Assembly (NCBI GenBank): GCA_002842045.1
Contig: PHBX01000018.1
Location: 1 to 61,494 of the forward strand
Origin: Chloroflexi bacterium HGW-Chloroflexi-3
GTDB taxonomy: Bacteria > Chloroflexota > Anaerolineae > Anaerolineales > Anaerolineaceae
DNA: 61,494 nucleotides
Direction of reading: 5' to 3'
Positions within the stretch are counted from its first letter, which is position 1, and each line of letters begins with the position of its first letter. The notes under the pieces were generated by a model. The model saw only the letters and a program-made list of their open reading frames with translations. It made no database searches and was not told the DNA's origin. Both the position numbers and the translations under genes were made by a program. Shown in pieces: positions 8,470 to 17,287 of the stretch.

Positions 8470-10197
8470 ATGATAATGAAAACTAGAGAAAAAATTAATT
8501 TTCTTTTATTTAACTCATTGCTGGGTTTATTTCTAACCATACTGATCACTACGCCCAGTATATATTTCATTTCGGATCACCTTATCGGTTATCCCCATGA
8601 TGGGTTTGAATATATTTACAAATTCTGGTGGTTCAAAAAAGCGATATTTGATTTTGGTATTTCTCCAGCCAAGACCATATTATTGAATTATCCTGTTTAT
8701 GATCAAAATCTGACCATAATTTCTTCTCCAATTCTTCCTGTCATTTCATTCATTTTTTCTTTCTTGAATTCAAACCTGATCGTTTATAACATAATGCTAT
8801 TGTCGTCTTTTATTTTATGTATGGGATTTATGGCGTTGATTTGTTATGAAATATGTAAGAATAAGTTGGTTGCGACAATATCTGGAATGATTTTTTCTTT
8901 CAATTGCAATATGGTAGCCCATGCAATTGGAGGTCATTTAGCACAAATATCCATCTTCCTCATTCTGATTTTCATCTTTATTTTTCTTCAATTCAGTAAA
9001 AAAAGGTCATTCTTTATAGCGTCAATAACTGGGATTTCTGGTGGCATTTGCTTGTTATTGGATTTAAAGGTAGCAGCTTATACTTTTTTACCGATATATT
9101 TTTTTCTGCTCATATTTTTTCTCAGAAATACAGAAAAACAATTACTCAGAAAAAGCTTATATCAAATTATATTTATAAATTTGTTAATTTTAATGATTGT
9201 TTTTCCTTTCTTTAAACCATTGTTATTTTCAGGCTTGCAGGGAGAAATAGATTATTTATATCAACCTGGCGCTATAAAACACTCAGCCAGCTTGTTATCT
9301 TTTATTATTCCACCGCCTGAGAGTTTCTTAATTAAAGTAATCCCTTCACTTTCAAACATAAGTGAAATCATAGCTATGCCTGGTTGGCATGAAAATGTTT
9401 TTTTTATCGGTTGGATAACGCCTATTTTGGCTATTTTAGGAGGCCTTTGTTTTTGGAAAGAAAAGAAAAATTTCAGTAAGGAATTAATCCTACTAACAAT
9501 AGTCATGATATTCATGGTTCTGGGTCCATACTTGAAAATTATTATTGATCCACTTCCAATCATCATTAATTCGAAAGATTACTGGATATCAATGCCTTAT
9601 TTTTATTTGAGTAAACTGCCTTTTTTTGATTTAGGCAGAACACCTAGCAGATTCATGACATTATTATGGTTCGGAATGTCCATATTAGCTGCATATGGAA
9701 TTGGAAAAATTATAAACAAATTATCTGGTATATGGGCTAAACGAATAACTGTTGTCATTATCGTTGTAATTATTATGTTTGAAATGAATTTTACTTTTCC
9801 ATTCCCCGTTTCATCGATGAAAGTTCCAGATTTTTATACAAGTTTACGAAAAGATGCGAATAATTTTGCTATTTTGGATTTACCATTATGGGATTATAGA
9901 TGCAGTCGACAACAAATGTATTTTGCCACCATCCATCAGCACCCGATTGTGGGAGGGATCATAACGAGAAGATCTGAAAACGCTGAGAACTCAATGAAAA
10001 CAATTGAGAATTATTTATATCTTTCAAATTCTTTTGCAACACAAACTGAATTGAAGAGTCAAAACATTAAGTACGTTGTCTTTCACAAAAGTTGTAGTAT
10101 TGATCCTGTTTCTCCAAATGAAAGAGAAAACCTGACTTTAAGATTAGGTAAATCAGTTTATTCTGATGATTTAATTGAGGTTTTTCAAGTTTATTAA
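8470..10197 (+). CDS. polytopic membrane protein, YfhO/GT-C-like
   Basis: The 575-residue, AT-rich gene encodes about twelve hydrophobic segments followed by a C-terminal soluble portion of about 130 residues (from about 445). The first loop has GYPHDGFEYIYKFWWFKKAI, an acidic loop after helix 1 as in GT-C folds. The C-terminal part has LGRTPSRFMTLLWFGMSILAAYGI and then FAILDLPLWDYRCSRQQMYFAT, a pattern I associate with large YfhO-like or uncharacterised membrane glycosyltransferase-like proteins of Chloroflexota. It is divergently transcribed from the 7131-8339 gene and probably belongs to the same glycan locus. The exact reaction is unknown. Confidence 0.65.
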   Translation: MIMKTREKINFLLFNSLLGLFLTILITTPSIYFISDHLIGYPHDGFEYIYKFWWFKKAIFDFGISPAKTILLNYPVYDQNLTIISSPILPVISFIFSFLNSNLIVYNIMLLSSFILCMGFMALICYEICKNKLVATISGMIFSFNCNMVAHAIGGHLAQISIFLILIFIFIFLQFSKKRSFFIASITGISGGICLLLDLKVAAYTFLPIYFFLLIFFLRNTEKQLLRKSLYQIIFINLLILMIVFPFFKPLLFSGLQGEIDYLYQPGAIKHSASLLSFIIPPPESFLIKVIPSLSNISEIIAMPGWHENVFFIGWITPILAILGGLCFWKEKKNFSKELILLTIVMIFMVLGPYLKIIIDPLPIIINSKDYWISMPYFYLSKLPFFDLGRTPSRFMTLLWFGMSILAAYGIGKIINKLSGIWAKRITVVIIVVIIMFEMNFTFPFPVSSMKVPDFYTSLRKDANNFAILDLPLWDYRCSRQQMYFATIHQHPIVGGIITRRSENAENSMKTIENYLYLSNSFATQTELKSQNIKYVVFHKSCSIDPVSPNERENLTLRLGKSVYSDDLIEVFQVY

Positions 10198-10267
10198 TTC
10201 GCTTTGAGTAACAAAGTAAATCATTTATATTTATAATGCGTAGGTAAATTAGTATGTGTTATTTTTA

Positions 10268-11314
10268 CTACCCCACCAAATACGCCAGCACCCACTGCGT
10301 CGTACCCACCAGCGCATCCAAATGTGTGCGCTCATAATTATGCGAGGCGTCCACGCCGGGGCCGATGAGGGCTACTTTCACATCCCCACCGGCGCGCCAG
10401 TAGGCTTCACCGTCTGAGCCGTAGTACGGGTAGATATCGACTTTGTAAGGGATGGCGTGTTGGTCTGCGAGTTTACGCAGGTGGGTGGAGAGTCCGTGGT
10501 GGTAAGGTCCGCCGGAGTCTTTGACGCAGATGGAGGCATGGAACTCATCTGAGTTCTGGCCATCACCAATGGCTGCCATGTCAACGGCGACTAACTCTTC
10601 GACTTCCGGGGGGAACCCAGAAGATGCGCCATGCCCGACTTCTTCGTAATTACTGATCAACAAATAGGTGGTCTGGATCGGTTTGAGCCCGGCATCATGC
10701 ATGGCTTTGACGGCTGTGACCAGGTTGGCGACACAGGCCTTGTCATCCAGGTGCCGGCTGCGGATGAAGCCATTGGTGACTTCCACGCGTGGGTCGAAGG
10801 CGATAAAGTCACCGACTTCAATGCCCAGGGCTTTAGTGTCTTCGGCATTATGAGTCACTGCGTCAAGGCGTACTTCCATGGCATCATCTTCACGTTTGGT
10901 GTCCCCGGTGGCAGCACCATGCACGTGTGATGAGGATTTGCTCAACAGGAGTGAACCACGGATTTTATTACCATTCGAGGCGAAAACTGTCACCCCCTCG
11001 CCTTCGACGGTGTTCCAGGCATATCCACCCAGTTTGGTTAATTTGAGGCGGCCGCTGGATTTTATCTCTTTGACCATGGCGCCCAGGGTGTCCACATGAG
11101 CGGTCAAGGCACGGGGATGATCATCACGCTCTCCAATCCACTTGACCAGCAATCCTCCTTTGCGCGTACGGCTGCAGGTCACCTGCGGGAAGGACTGGAG
11201 TGTCTGCTCGGTGTAACCAATGGCTGCTTCGGTAAATCCGGTTGGGCTGGGGGTGTTTAATAATCCGGTCAGAAAGTCGAGCATATAATCCTGATCAATG
11301 TTGGGTAGAGTCAT
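10268..11314 (-). CDS. M42-family metallo-aminopeptidase
   Basis: The 348-residue protein has the metal-binding pattern of M42 glutamyl/deblocking aminopeptidases: His73 and Asp75 in TAHVDTLGAM, the bridging Asp in SRHLDDKACVANL, the catalytic Glu pair in SNYEEVGHGAS, and a C-terminal His in SHNYERTH. It is expected to be a cytosolic di-metal peptidase, often dodecameric. A related subfamily is linked to the osmoprotectant NAGGN, but none of that pathway is present here, so I give only the general call. ATG at 11314 follows AAAGGGG. GC content rises sharply at this gene compared with the glycan island to its left. Confidence 0.88.
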   Translation of the reverse strand: MTLPNIDQDYMLDFLTGLLNTPSPTGFTEAAIGYTEQTLQSFPQVTCSRTRKGGLLVKWIGERDDHPRALTAHVDTLGAMVKEIKSSGRLKLTKLGGYAWNTVEGEGVTVFASNGNKIRGSLLLSKSSSHVHGAATGDTKREDDAMEVRLDAVTHNAEDTKALGIEVGDFIAFDPRVEVTNGFIRSRHLDDKACVANLVTAVKAMHDAGLKPIQTTYLLISNYEEVGHGASSGFPPEVEELVAVDMAAIGDGQNSDEFHASICVKDSGGPYHHGLSTHLRKLADQHAIPYKVDIYPYYGSDGEAYWRAGGDVKVALIGPGVDASHNYERTHLDALVGTTQWVLAYLVG

Positions 11315-11406
11315 AGCGTGCCCCTTTCTTTTGATTATTTGATATGATTTCTGGATGATTTAAAACGGAGTGAACCATTGTTGTCCTTTTGGCTTAATAG
11401 CGCCGG

Positions 11407-11835
11407 CTAACGGGTAAACTCCACACCCTCCAGCTCCGAAATCGCCTTCCGCCACTCATCCGGTACCACAATGCTCTTCTGCTGGTGGTAGTCGTAGGAG
11501 ACCATGATGGTCTCGGCGGTGGAGAGGACTTGCTGGGTGTCTTCATCGCGGATCTCGTAGACGAAGGTCAGGCTTTTGTTGCCAATCCGTTCGCAGCGGA
11601 TGTAGACAGCGACTTTCTGTGTGAGCTGAATGGGTGCCAGATAGGCGATGTGAATATCAGCCACGATCAGGTTGAAGTCGAAGAAGTTTTCGCCATCAAA
11701 CAAACCCAGATGCATCAGATAAGAGAGACGGGCATGCTCGAGGAAGGTCAGGAAGCGCGCATTATTCACATGCCATTGGGGATCCAGATCCCCGTAGCGG
11801 ACGTCAATGGGAACGGAGTAATTGAATGTTTTCAT
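11407..11835 (-). CDS. acyl-CoA thioesterase, hotdog fold (YbgC/FadM-like)
   Basis: The 142-residue single hotdog domain has the 4-hydroxybenzoyl-CoA-thioesterase signature VRYGDLDPQWHVNNARFLTF at about 12-31. It includes the Asp of the YbgC-type active site and is followed by the long helix EHARLSYLMHLGLF. Members hydrolyse short- or long-chain acyl-CoA thioesters in the cytosol; substrate length cannot be inferred here. The ATG at 11835 keeps the MKTFNYSVPIDVRYGD strand that these proteins normally start with. It is on the same strand as the M42 peptidase but 92 bases away, so co-transcription is uncertain. Confidence 0.85.
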   Translation of the reverse strand: MKTFNYSVPIDVRYGDLDPQWHVNNARFLTFLEHARLSYLMHLGLFDGENFFDFNLIVADIHIAYLAPIQLTQKVAVYIRCERIGNKSLTFVYEIRDEDTQQVLSTAETIMVSYDYHQQKSIVVPDEWRKAISELEGVEFTR

Positions 11836-11982
11836 GCTTAAATTATACTCCGCAAGGGTTCAGTGTCGAGAAAAAATCACTTCTCATATACAAAGAAAAT
11901 CAGATTTGTGATAAAATTCACACTTATTCGATAAACTTGATTTGTTTACCTTAAATGTCATTTTTAGTTAATGATAAAAAAC

Positions 11983-12049
11983 ACTTGCCTAATAAATTAT
12001 AGTAAAATAAACTTACTTATAAGTTGACAAATTTTACCCACTTATCAGT
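11983..12049 (+). promoter_or_regulatory. candidate promoter and repeated operator in front of the Rrf2 gene
   Basis: TTGCCT at about 11984, a 17-base spacer and TAAACT form a possible sigma-70 promoter. Downstream lies the perfect palindrome ACTTATAAGT (12015-12024), repeated with one change as ACTTATCAGT at 12040-12049, 25 bases on. Paired near-palindromes between promoter and start codon are typical of autoregulatory Rrf2 operators, but this is inference. Confidence 0.45.
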
Positions 12050-12063
12050 AAAAGGAAGATCCC

Positions 12064-12474
12064 ATGCAAATTACAAGACAGGCAGACTATGCACTTCGTG
12101 CGATGCTGTATCTGGCAAAGCTGGATTCTGACGTGCGTGCAGCGACCAGCCAGATTGCGGATGTACAACAAATCCCCCCATCCTTTCTGGCGAAAATCAT
12201 TTCTCAATTATCGATTGCTGGCCTAATCAACACCTCTCGTGGTGCCAGAGGTGGGGTCTCCCTTGCGCGAGATGCGGGAGAAATCACATTATTGGATGTA
12301 GTGGAAGCCATTGACGGCCCCATCAGCCTGAATGTCTGCTCGCACAGTTCGGGAGCCTGCCCGTTCGGGGATGATTGCCCGATTCAACCGATCTGGTCGG
12401 ATGCTCAAATTGAATTGGTGAATAAACTCAAGTCTACAAATTTTGCTCAACTGGTTAAAAATTCCCGCAATTAG
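12064..12474 (+). CDS. Rrf2-family transcriptional regulator with Fe-S ligand cysteines
   Basis: The 136-residue regulator opens with the Rrf2 winged helix (MQITRQADYALRAMLYLA) and contains IPPSFLAKIISQLSIAGLI, with the basic wing SRGARGGVSLAR. Three cysteines, Cys92, Cys99 and Cys105 (C-x6-C-x5-C), lie where IscR and NsrR bind a 2Fe-2S or 4Fe-4S cluster. It probably senses iron-sulphur status, nitric oxide or redox. The first Cys spacing is one longer than in IscR/NsrR (x5). ATG at 12064 follows AAAGGAAG. A small protein follows nine bases later, and two near-identical palindromes precede the gene. No isc or suf genes are in the window. Confidence 0.88.
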   Translation: MQITRQADYALRAMLYLAKLDSDVRAATSQIADVQQIPPSFLAKIISQLSIAGLINTSRGARGGVSLARDAGEITLLDVVEAIDGPISLNVCSHSSGACPFGDDCPIQPIWSDAQIELVNKLKSTNFAQLVKNSRN

Positions 12475-12483
12475 GAGATAATC

Positions 12484-12732
12484 ATGCCTGATGGTGTGCC
12501 CGTTTCAAGACATTTCATCCTGGTAACGCAAAAGGGGAATTGTGTGATTGATTGGGGAAATAATATCTATCAGGATATCTATACCGGTGAGAAAGTTGTG
12601 CTGGAAGAGAAGGAATTCACCTATGTTGTGAAGGATAGTGAACTGATGATGCTCAAGCAATATGGCATCATTAATGATTTTGATCAATTTACTGTTTATG
12701 TTTATCCCATGCAGGATCTTTTTGAACCATAA
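12484..12732 (+). CDS. small hypothetical protein co-encoded with the Rrf2 regulator
   Basis: This 82-residue protein matches no family I can name. It has no signal peptide or membrane helix. It contains WGNNIYQDIYTGEKVVLEEKEF and ends acidic-aromatic (VYPMQDLFEP). It starts nine bases after the regulator with AGGAGATAATC in front of ATG, so the two are translated from one message. A single beta-rich domain of this size next to a sensor could be a regulatory partner, but no function can be assigned. Confidence 0.65.
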   Translation: MPDGVPVSRHFILVTQKGNCVIDWGNNIYQDIYTGEKVVLEEKEFTYVVKDSELMMLKQYGIINDFDQFTVYVYPMQDLFEP

Positions 12733-12739
12733 AAAAGAA

Positions 12740-13369
12740 TCAAATTGATGAAATTTCACCACCATGGAAATACAACTGGTAGATGCGTTTCCCCTTCAAG
12801 GTGATAAATTCACGTCCACGAAAACACTCCAGACTGCCTTCGACCGAACAGGTATAGGTAAAATCAGGTCCGATCAATTCTTCCGGTCCGCGGAATGGTA
12901 TTTCTGGGGGAACCTGCAATAATACAGATTTCAGAAATTCACCAAATCCCTGCGGAATTTTATCTACCAGCATACGCCCATAATAATTCATCCCCCAGAC
13001 CGGCGTTTTCTGATACCAGACAGCTTCTTCGCCGATGAAGTGGAAATCACCCAGATAGGTATCCAGATAACTCCAATCGCCTTCCCGAAACGCCAGATCC
13101 TTAGAGGCGGTACGGGATGCCTGGCTGAGAAATCCGCTACCTGCATAAGTGTTTTGTTTAGCTTTTATCAGAAATTTAACAAATTGGACTTCATTAATAT
13201 CAACGTTCATGGAGAATCCTTCATTCAGGGAATACATTGATTCTACTCGAAAATTTCCTGGAAATTCACAACTAAAATCCGCAAAGTTACCTTCCAAAAT
13301 TGAAAGGGTACACTGCTCCAACTGGTAATCCTGTATACTAGTACAAACGGAAAATTTGGAATTTTTCAT
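12740..13369 (-). CDS. DUF5680-like protein
   Basis: The product is 209 residues from the ATG at 13369 (MKNSKFSVCTS). An upstream ATG at 13402 would overlap the start of the divergent HD-GYP gene and is less likely. The central part, FLIKAKQNTYAGSGFLSQ, then FREGDWSYLDTYLGDFHFIGEE and VWGMNYYGRML, fits my recollection of the DUF5680 domain, whose function is unknown. The N-terminal 50 residues are not recognisable. The gene is convergent with the Rrf2 operon and 7 bases from its end. Confidence 0.65.
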   Translation of the reverse strand: MKNSKFSVCTSIQDYQLEQCTLSILEGNFADFSCEFPGNFRVESMYSLNEGFSMNVDINEVQFVKFLIKAKQNTYAGSGFLSQASRTASKDLAFREGDWSYLDTYLGDFHFIGEEAVWYQKTPVWGMNYYGRMLVDKIPQGFGEFLKSVLLQVPPEIPFRGPEELIGPDFTYTCSVEGSLECFRGREFITLKGKRIYQLYFHGGEISSI

Positions 13370-13393
13370 TTTATTATTTCCGTAGAGACGTGG

Positions 13394-16300
13394 ATGAACC
13401 ATAAGACATTTACTAACCTTGATCCGGTGTTCTCATCTTTTGAAGAAGCCATCATCGTTCTGGATAGACACCGCCGGATCCAGTATCTGAATGCAGTGGC
13501 ACAATCCTGGTTGATTACAAATCAACCAGATTTTGATTCAAGGATTATTCAGCCCTGGACAAACGATAATAACAAACATGTAGCATTGTTTAGTCTCAAA
13601 AAATTTTCCATCAAACCGATCGAGCCGCAGGCGGTTGGGGAAACCCTCCTGGACCTGCATGATACAAAAGAGGTGATGCTGGTTGAGGTTAAAGAAACTC
13701 TGTTTGATTGGCAGGCGGAACAATTTTCCATTTTGACGATGTTGGATATTCAACCGCGCATTCTATCGCAAGAAATCCAACGCGCTGTGTACGAAATTTC
13801 AGACGCAGCAGCCAGCACATCCGATTTAGATGACTTATTCAAACGTGTCCATGAAATCGTCGCTTCTCTCATCCCGGCCAATAACGTCTACATCGCGATC
13901 TATGAAGCAAATAGCGAGTTCATCTCCTTCCCGTACTATGTGGATGAAAAAGATTATTTACAGCCTGAAAAACGCAAAATACAAACCCGCGATCGCAAAG
14001 CCAAACGTGGATTGACGGAGTATTTATTGCATCATGGCGAACCTGTTTTACTGTCAGATACAATGATTGAAGAATTGACATTACAGGGTGAAATCAGTAT
14101 GATCGGCAGTCCACCATTGGAATGGCTTGGTATTCCACTCAAAACCATGCAAGGGAAAATCATCGGCGCGTTGGTGATACAGACCTACACAGAAGGAATC
14201 CGTTATTCAGTGCGCGACCGGGATCTATTAAGTTTTGTTTCCAGTCAGATTGCCATGGCGATTGATCGCAAATTTATGGAGGAGAAACGCAATCAGGAAT
14301 TGGAATTATTTGCTTCCGGACCAGTGGTCGTTTTCAAATTGCTGGTTGAAAATAAAAAAAAGGGCACCATGGAGTTTGTTTCCCCCAATATTCGCCAGTT
14401 TGGTTATCTCCCCGAACAATTTTTGAGTGGTGAGATAGAATATATTCAAATTTTGCACCCGGAAGATCGCGAGAAGGCCTTCAATTACAATTCTCTCCAA
14501 TATCAGGATGACCGGGCTTTTCTGAGTGAAGAATATCGGATTCTTACTGCCAGCGGTGAAATCCGTTGGGTTTATGACCTGACTTATGTCCATCAAATTA
14601 ACCAGGACGAATTGGTGGAATACAATTTTTATATTCTGGATATCACTACTCGCAAGGAAACAAAGGAAGCATTGCAAAAAGTCAATGAAACCCTGGAGAG
14701 CAAGGTGATGGAACGCACAGCTCAATTAGCCACCTCTGAAGAATTCCTGCAATTGGTGATTGACACCATCCCTGCGCCCGTATTTATCATAGGAGCGGAT
14801 TTCCATTATCAGGGATGCAATCAGGCGTTTGAAGAATTATATGGGATTTCGCGGAACGAAATAATTGGGAAAACTGTGCATGATATCTGGCCAGAAGACC
14901 TGGCAGATACTTTTAATAAGGAAAATCAGGAGATAATTGCATCAGGCAAAACAAAATCCTTTGAAGCATGCATTCGAGCAGCAGATGGTGAGTTACATGA
15001 TGTCATGTATTTTAAAGCTGCCTATTCCAGCGAGAATCCAGATCAATCAACCGGTCTTGTAGGTGTAGTGTTGGATATCACGGAACGCAAACGTTTCGAA
15101 AAACTACAGGATGTCATTTATCGCATTTCTGAAACTGCCAATACCACCACCGATTTACATGATTTATTCACCTTTGTTCACAAGGTAGTCAATGAATTGA
15201 TTCCAGCAAAAAACCTGTATATCGCCTTATATGATGAGCAGACCGATACAGTTACTTTCCCTTATTTTGTGGATCAATACAGTGCAAAGCCTGAACCAAG
15301 AACCCATGGCAGCGGAATCACTGAGTTTGTGATTAAATCCGGTCAACCTTTGTTACTGACTAATGACAATGAAGAGGAAATAACCAATCAATATCAAATA
15401 GCAGCAACTGGTGCTGATTCGCATCAATGGCTGGGTATTCCACTGCAAACCGAGCTGGGAAAACCAATTGGTGTTCTAGCCGTTCAAACTTATGAAGATA
15501 GTGAAATATCCTATACGGATGCTGATCGAGATCTATTAACCTTTGTCTCCAATCAGATTGCTCTGGCAATCGAGCGTAAACAGGCTCAGGCTGAATTGCA
15601 AAAATTAAATCAGGAATTGGAAATCAAGGTAAAAGACCGAACCAGACAATTAAATGAACAGTTAATAACGCTTATCCAACGTGAACGCGAACTCACCAAT
15701 GTGGTCGATCTTGCTCAGGCTTTACGAGAGACGCACCATCTCGACAGTATTTATAATATTATCTTAGGAATTACAAAAGATGCTCTGGGGGCCACCGGTA
15801 TCTCATTGGCGATTCTGGATTCGGACTCCGACGAACTGGTTTATTCACCCGGACATGGCGACTTCCAGGTGCAGGGGGAAATACGTCTTAAGGTGGGAGT
15901 AGGTGCAGCTGGCTGGGTGGTGGAAAATAAATCCTATTATTTAAACAATGATGTTCAAAACAACCCTGGTCCAACCATAGTGGATCTCACCGGTGGTGTC
16001 TCCTCCATCCTCATCGTACCAATGATTGTGGATGATCAGGTGATTGGGATGATTGAAGCAGGCGCTTATCGACCCTGGAATGATGATGATGTTCGCATTC
16101 TGGTAGCACTGGCTGAAATTGCTGCGTATGCTATACAGCGTGAAGCATTAAATGAACAAAAAGAACGGCAACTGGAGCGCTTGAACGCACTGCGTGAAAT
16201 TGACAGGATGATCGTTGGTAATTTCGATCTTTATAGCACCATGCATTTCTTGATCAGTCAGATTGCGGTACAGTTAGAGGTTGATGCTGTCGATATTTTG

Positions 16301-17254
16301 TTAACCAACGAGAATTCCTCTTTAATTTCATTTGAAATGGGCATTGGTTTCCACCAATCCAAAGCACGTGAGACATTGGCAACATTCAATTTGGGACCGG
16401 CGGAGTGGGTCATAATCAACAACCAACCAATTTTCCTGCCGGATATTAAATTATCGAAATGGGCATTCTTCTTTCAGAATATGGAAGTGGAAAAATTTAC
16501 ATCCTACTTCGCAGTGCCACTCAATGCCAAAGGTCGTTGCCTGGGTGTGCTGGAAGTGTTTCGCCGATTTGTGAAAAATGATGATGCGGAATGGGAGGAA
16601 TTCCTGGGGGCATTGGCACAGCAGACAGCCATTGCGATTGAAAATGGTCAGCTTCTGGATAAATTAACCCGTGCCAATCGCGAAATGAGCTTTGCATATG
16701 ATCGCACGATTGAAGGTTGGGCCAGGGCACTGGATATTCGCGATCGTATTACCGGAGAACACAGCCAGAAAGTGAAAGAATGGACCTTAATTCTCGCGCA
16801 GTCGATGGACATCCTTGACCCTGAGGAATTAACACACATTCGCCGTGGTGCTACCCTGCATGATATTGGCAAAATTGGTGTGCCGGATCAGATCCTGAAC
16901 AAACCAGGACCTTTGACAGATGAAGAATGGGTGATTATGCGTAAGCATCCAATCTTTGCGCGCGATATCCTTTATCCTATCGAATTCTTACGTCCAGCCA
17001 TCGATATTCCATATTCACATCACGAGAAGTGGGATGGAACAGGATATCCGCAGGGCTTGAAAGGAAAAGAGATCCCTTTGGTGGCACGCATCTTTGCGGT
17101 GATTGATGTGTTCAATGCCATTACCTCCAAACGCCCCTATAGCAAACCCTGGCCAATTGAAAAAGCACTTGGGTATATACGCGAACAAAGTGGCAAGCAT
17201 TTTGACCCGGATGTTGTCAATATGTTTCTGAAGAATTTTGAACGTTTTAAGTAA
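13394..17254 (+). CDS. multidomain PAS/GAF sensor with HD-GYP c-di-GMP phosphodiesterase
   Basis: The 1286-residue protein is predicted cytosolic, as I see no membrane helix. Apparent order: PAS-like (about 10-110), GAF (about 140-290), PAS with PAC (about 305-430), PAS (about 455-575), GAF (about 585-735), coiled coil, GAF (about 770-920), GAF (about 930-1085), HD-GYP (about 1105-1286). The HD-GYP part has HDIGKIG (from about 1156) and HHEKWDGTGYP (about 1209), so the metal site and GYP motif are intact and it should hydrolyse cyclic-di-GMP. The first two GAF domains are internal duplicates: SLIPANNVYIAIYE and ELIPAKNLYIALYD occupy the same position. It converges with a second HD-GYP gene 33 bases away. 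Confidence 0.9.
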   Translation: MNHKTFTNLDPVFSSFEEAIIVLDRHRRIQYLNAVAQSWLITNQPDFDSRIIQPWTNDNNKHVALFSLKKFSIKPIEPQAVGETLLDLHDTKEVMLVEVKETLFDWQAEQFSILTMLDIQPRILSQEIQRAVYEISDAAASTSDLDDLFKRVHEIVASLIPANNVYIAIYEANSEFISFPYYVDEKDYLQPEKRKIQTRDRKAKRGLTEYLLHHGEPVLLSDTMIEELTLQGEISMIGSPPLEWLGIPLKTMQGKIIGALVIQTYTEGIRYSVRDRDLLSFVSSQIAMAIDRKFMEEKRNQELELFASGPVVVFKLLVENKKKGTMEFVSPNIRQFGYLPEQFLSGEIEYIQILHPEDREKAFNYNSLQYQDDRAFLSEEYRILTASGEIRWVYDLTYVHQINQDELVEYNFYILDITTRKETKEALQKVNETLESKVMERTAQLATSEEFLQLVIDTIPAPVFIIGADFHYQGCNQAFEELYGISRNEIIGKTVHDIWPEDLADTFNKENQEIIASGKTKSFEACIRAADGELHDVMYFKAAYSSENPDQSTGLVGVVLDITERKRFEKLQDVIYRISETANTTTDLHDLFTFVHKVVNELIPAKNLYIALYDEQTDTVTFPYFVDQYSAKPEPRTHGSGITEFVIKSGQPLLLTNDNEEEITNQYQIAATGADSHQWLGIPLQTELGKPIGVLAVQTYEDSEISYTDADRDLLTFVSNQIALAIERKQAQAELQKLNQELEIKVKDRTRQLNEQLITLIQRERELTNVVDLAQALRETHHLDSIYNIILGITKDALGATGISLAILDSDSDELVYSPGHGDFQVQGEIRLKVGVGAAGWVVENKSYYLNNDVQNNPGPTIVDLTGGVSSILIVPMIVDDQVIGMIEAGAYRPWNDDDVRILVALAEIAAYAIQREALNEQKERQLERLNALREIDRMIVGNFDLYSTMHFLISQIAVQLEVDAVDILLTNENSSLISFEMGIGFHQSKARETLATFNLGPAEWVIINNQPIFLPDIKLSKWAFFFQNMEVEKFTSYFAVPLNAKGRCLGVLEVFRRFVKNDDAEWEEFLGALAQQTAIAIENGQLLDKLTRANREMSFAYDRTIEGWARALDIRDRITGEHSQKVKEWTLILAQSMDILDPEELTHIRRGATLHDIGKIGVPDQILNKPGPLTDEEWVIMRKHPIFARDILYPIEFLRPAIDIPYSHHEKWDGTGYPQGLKGKEIPLVARIFAVIDVFNAITSKRPYSKPWPIEKALGYIREQSGKHFDPDVVNMFLKNFERFK

Positions 17255-17287
17255 TCTTTAGAGCCTGTGGGTTATGATCTGACCCTT

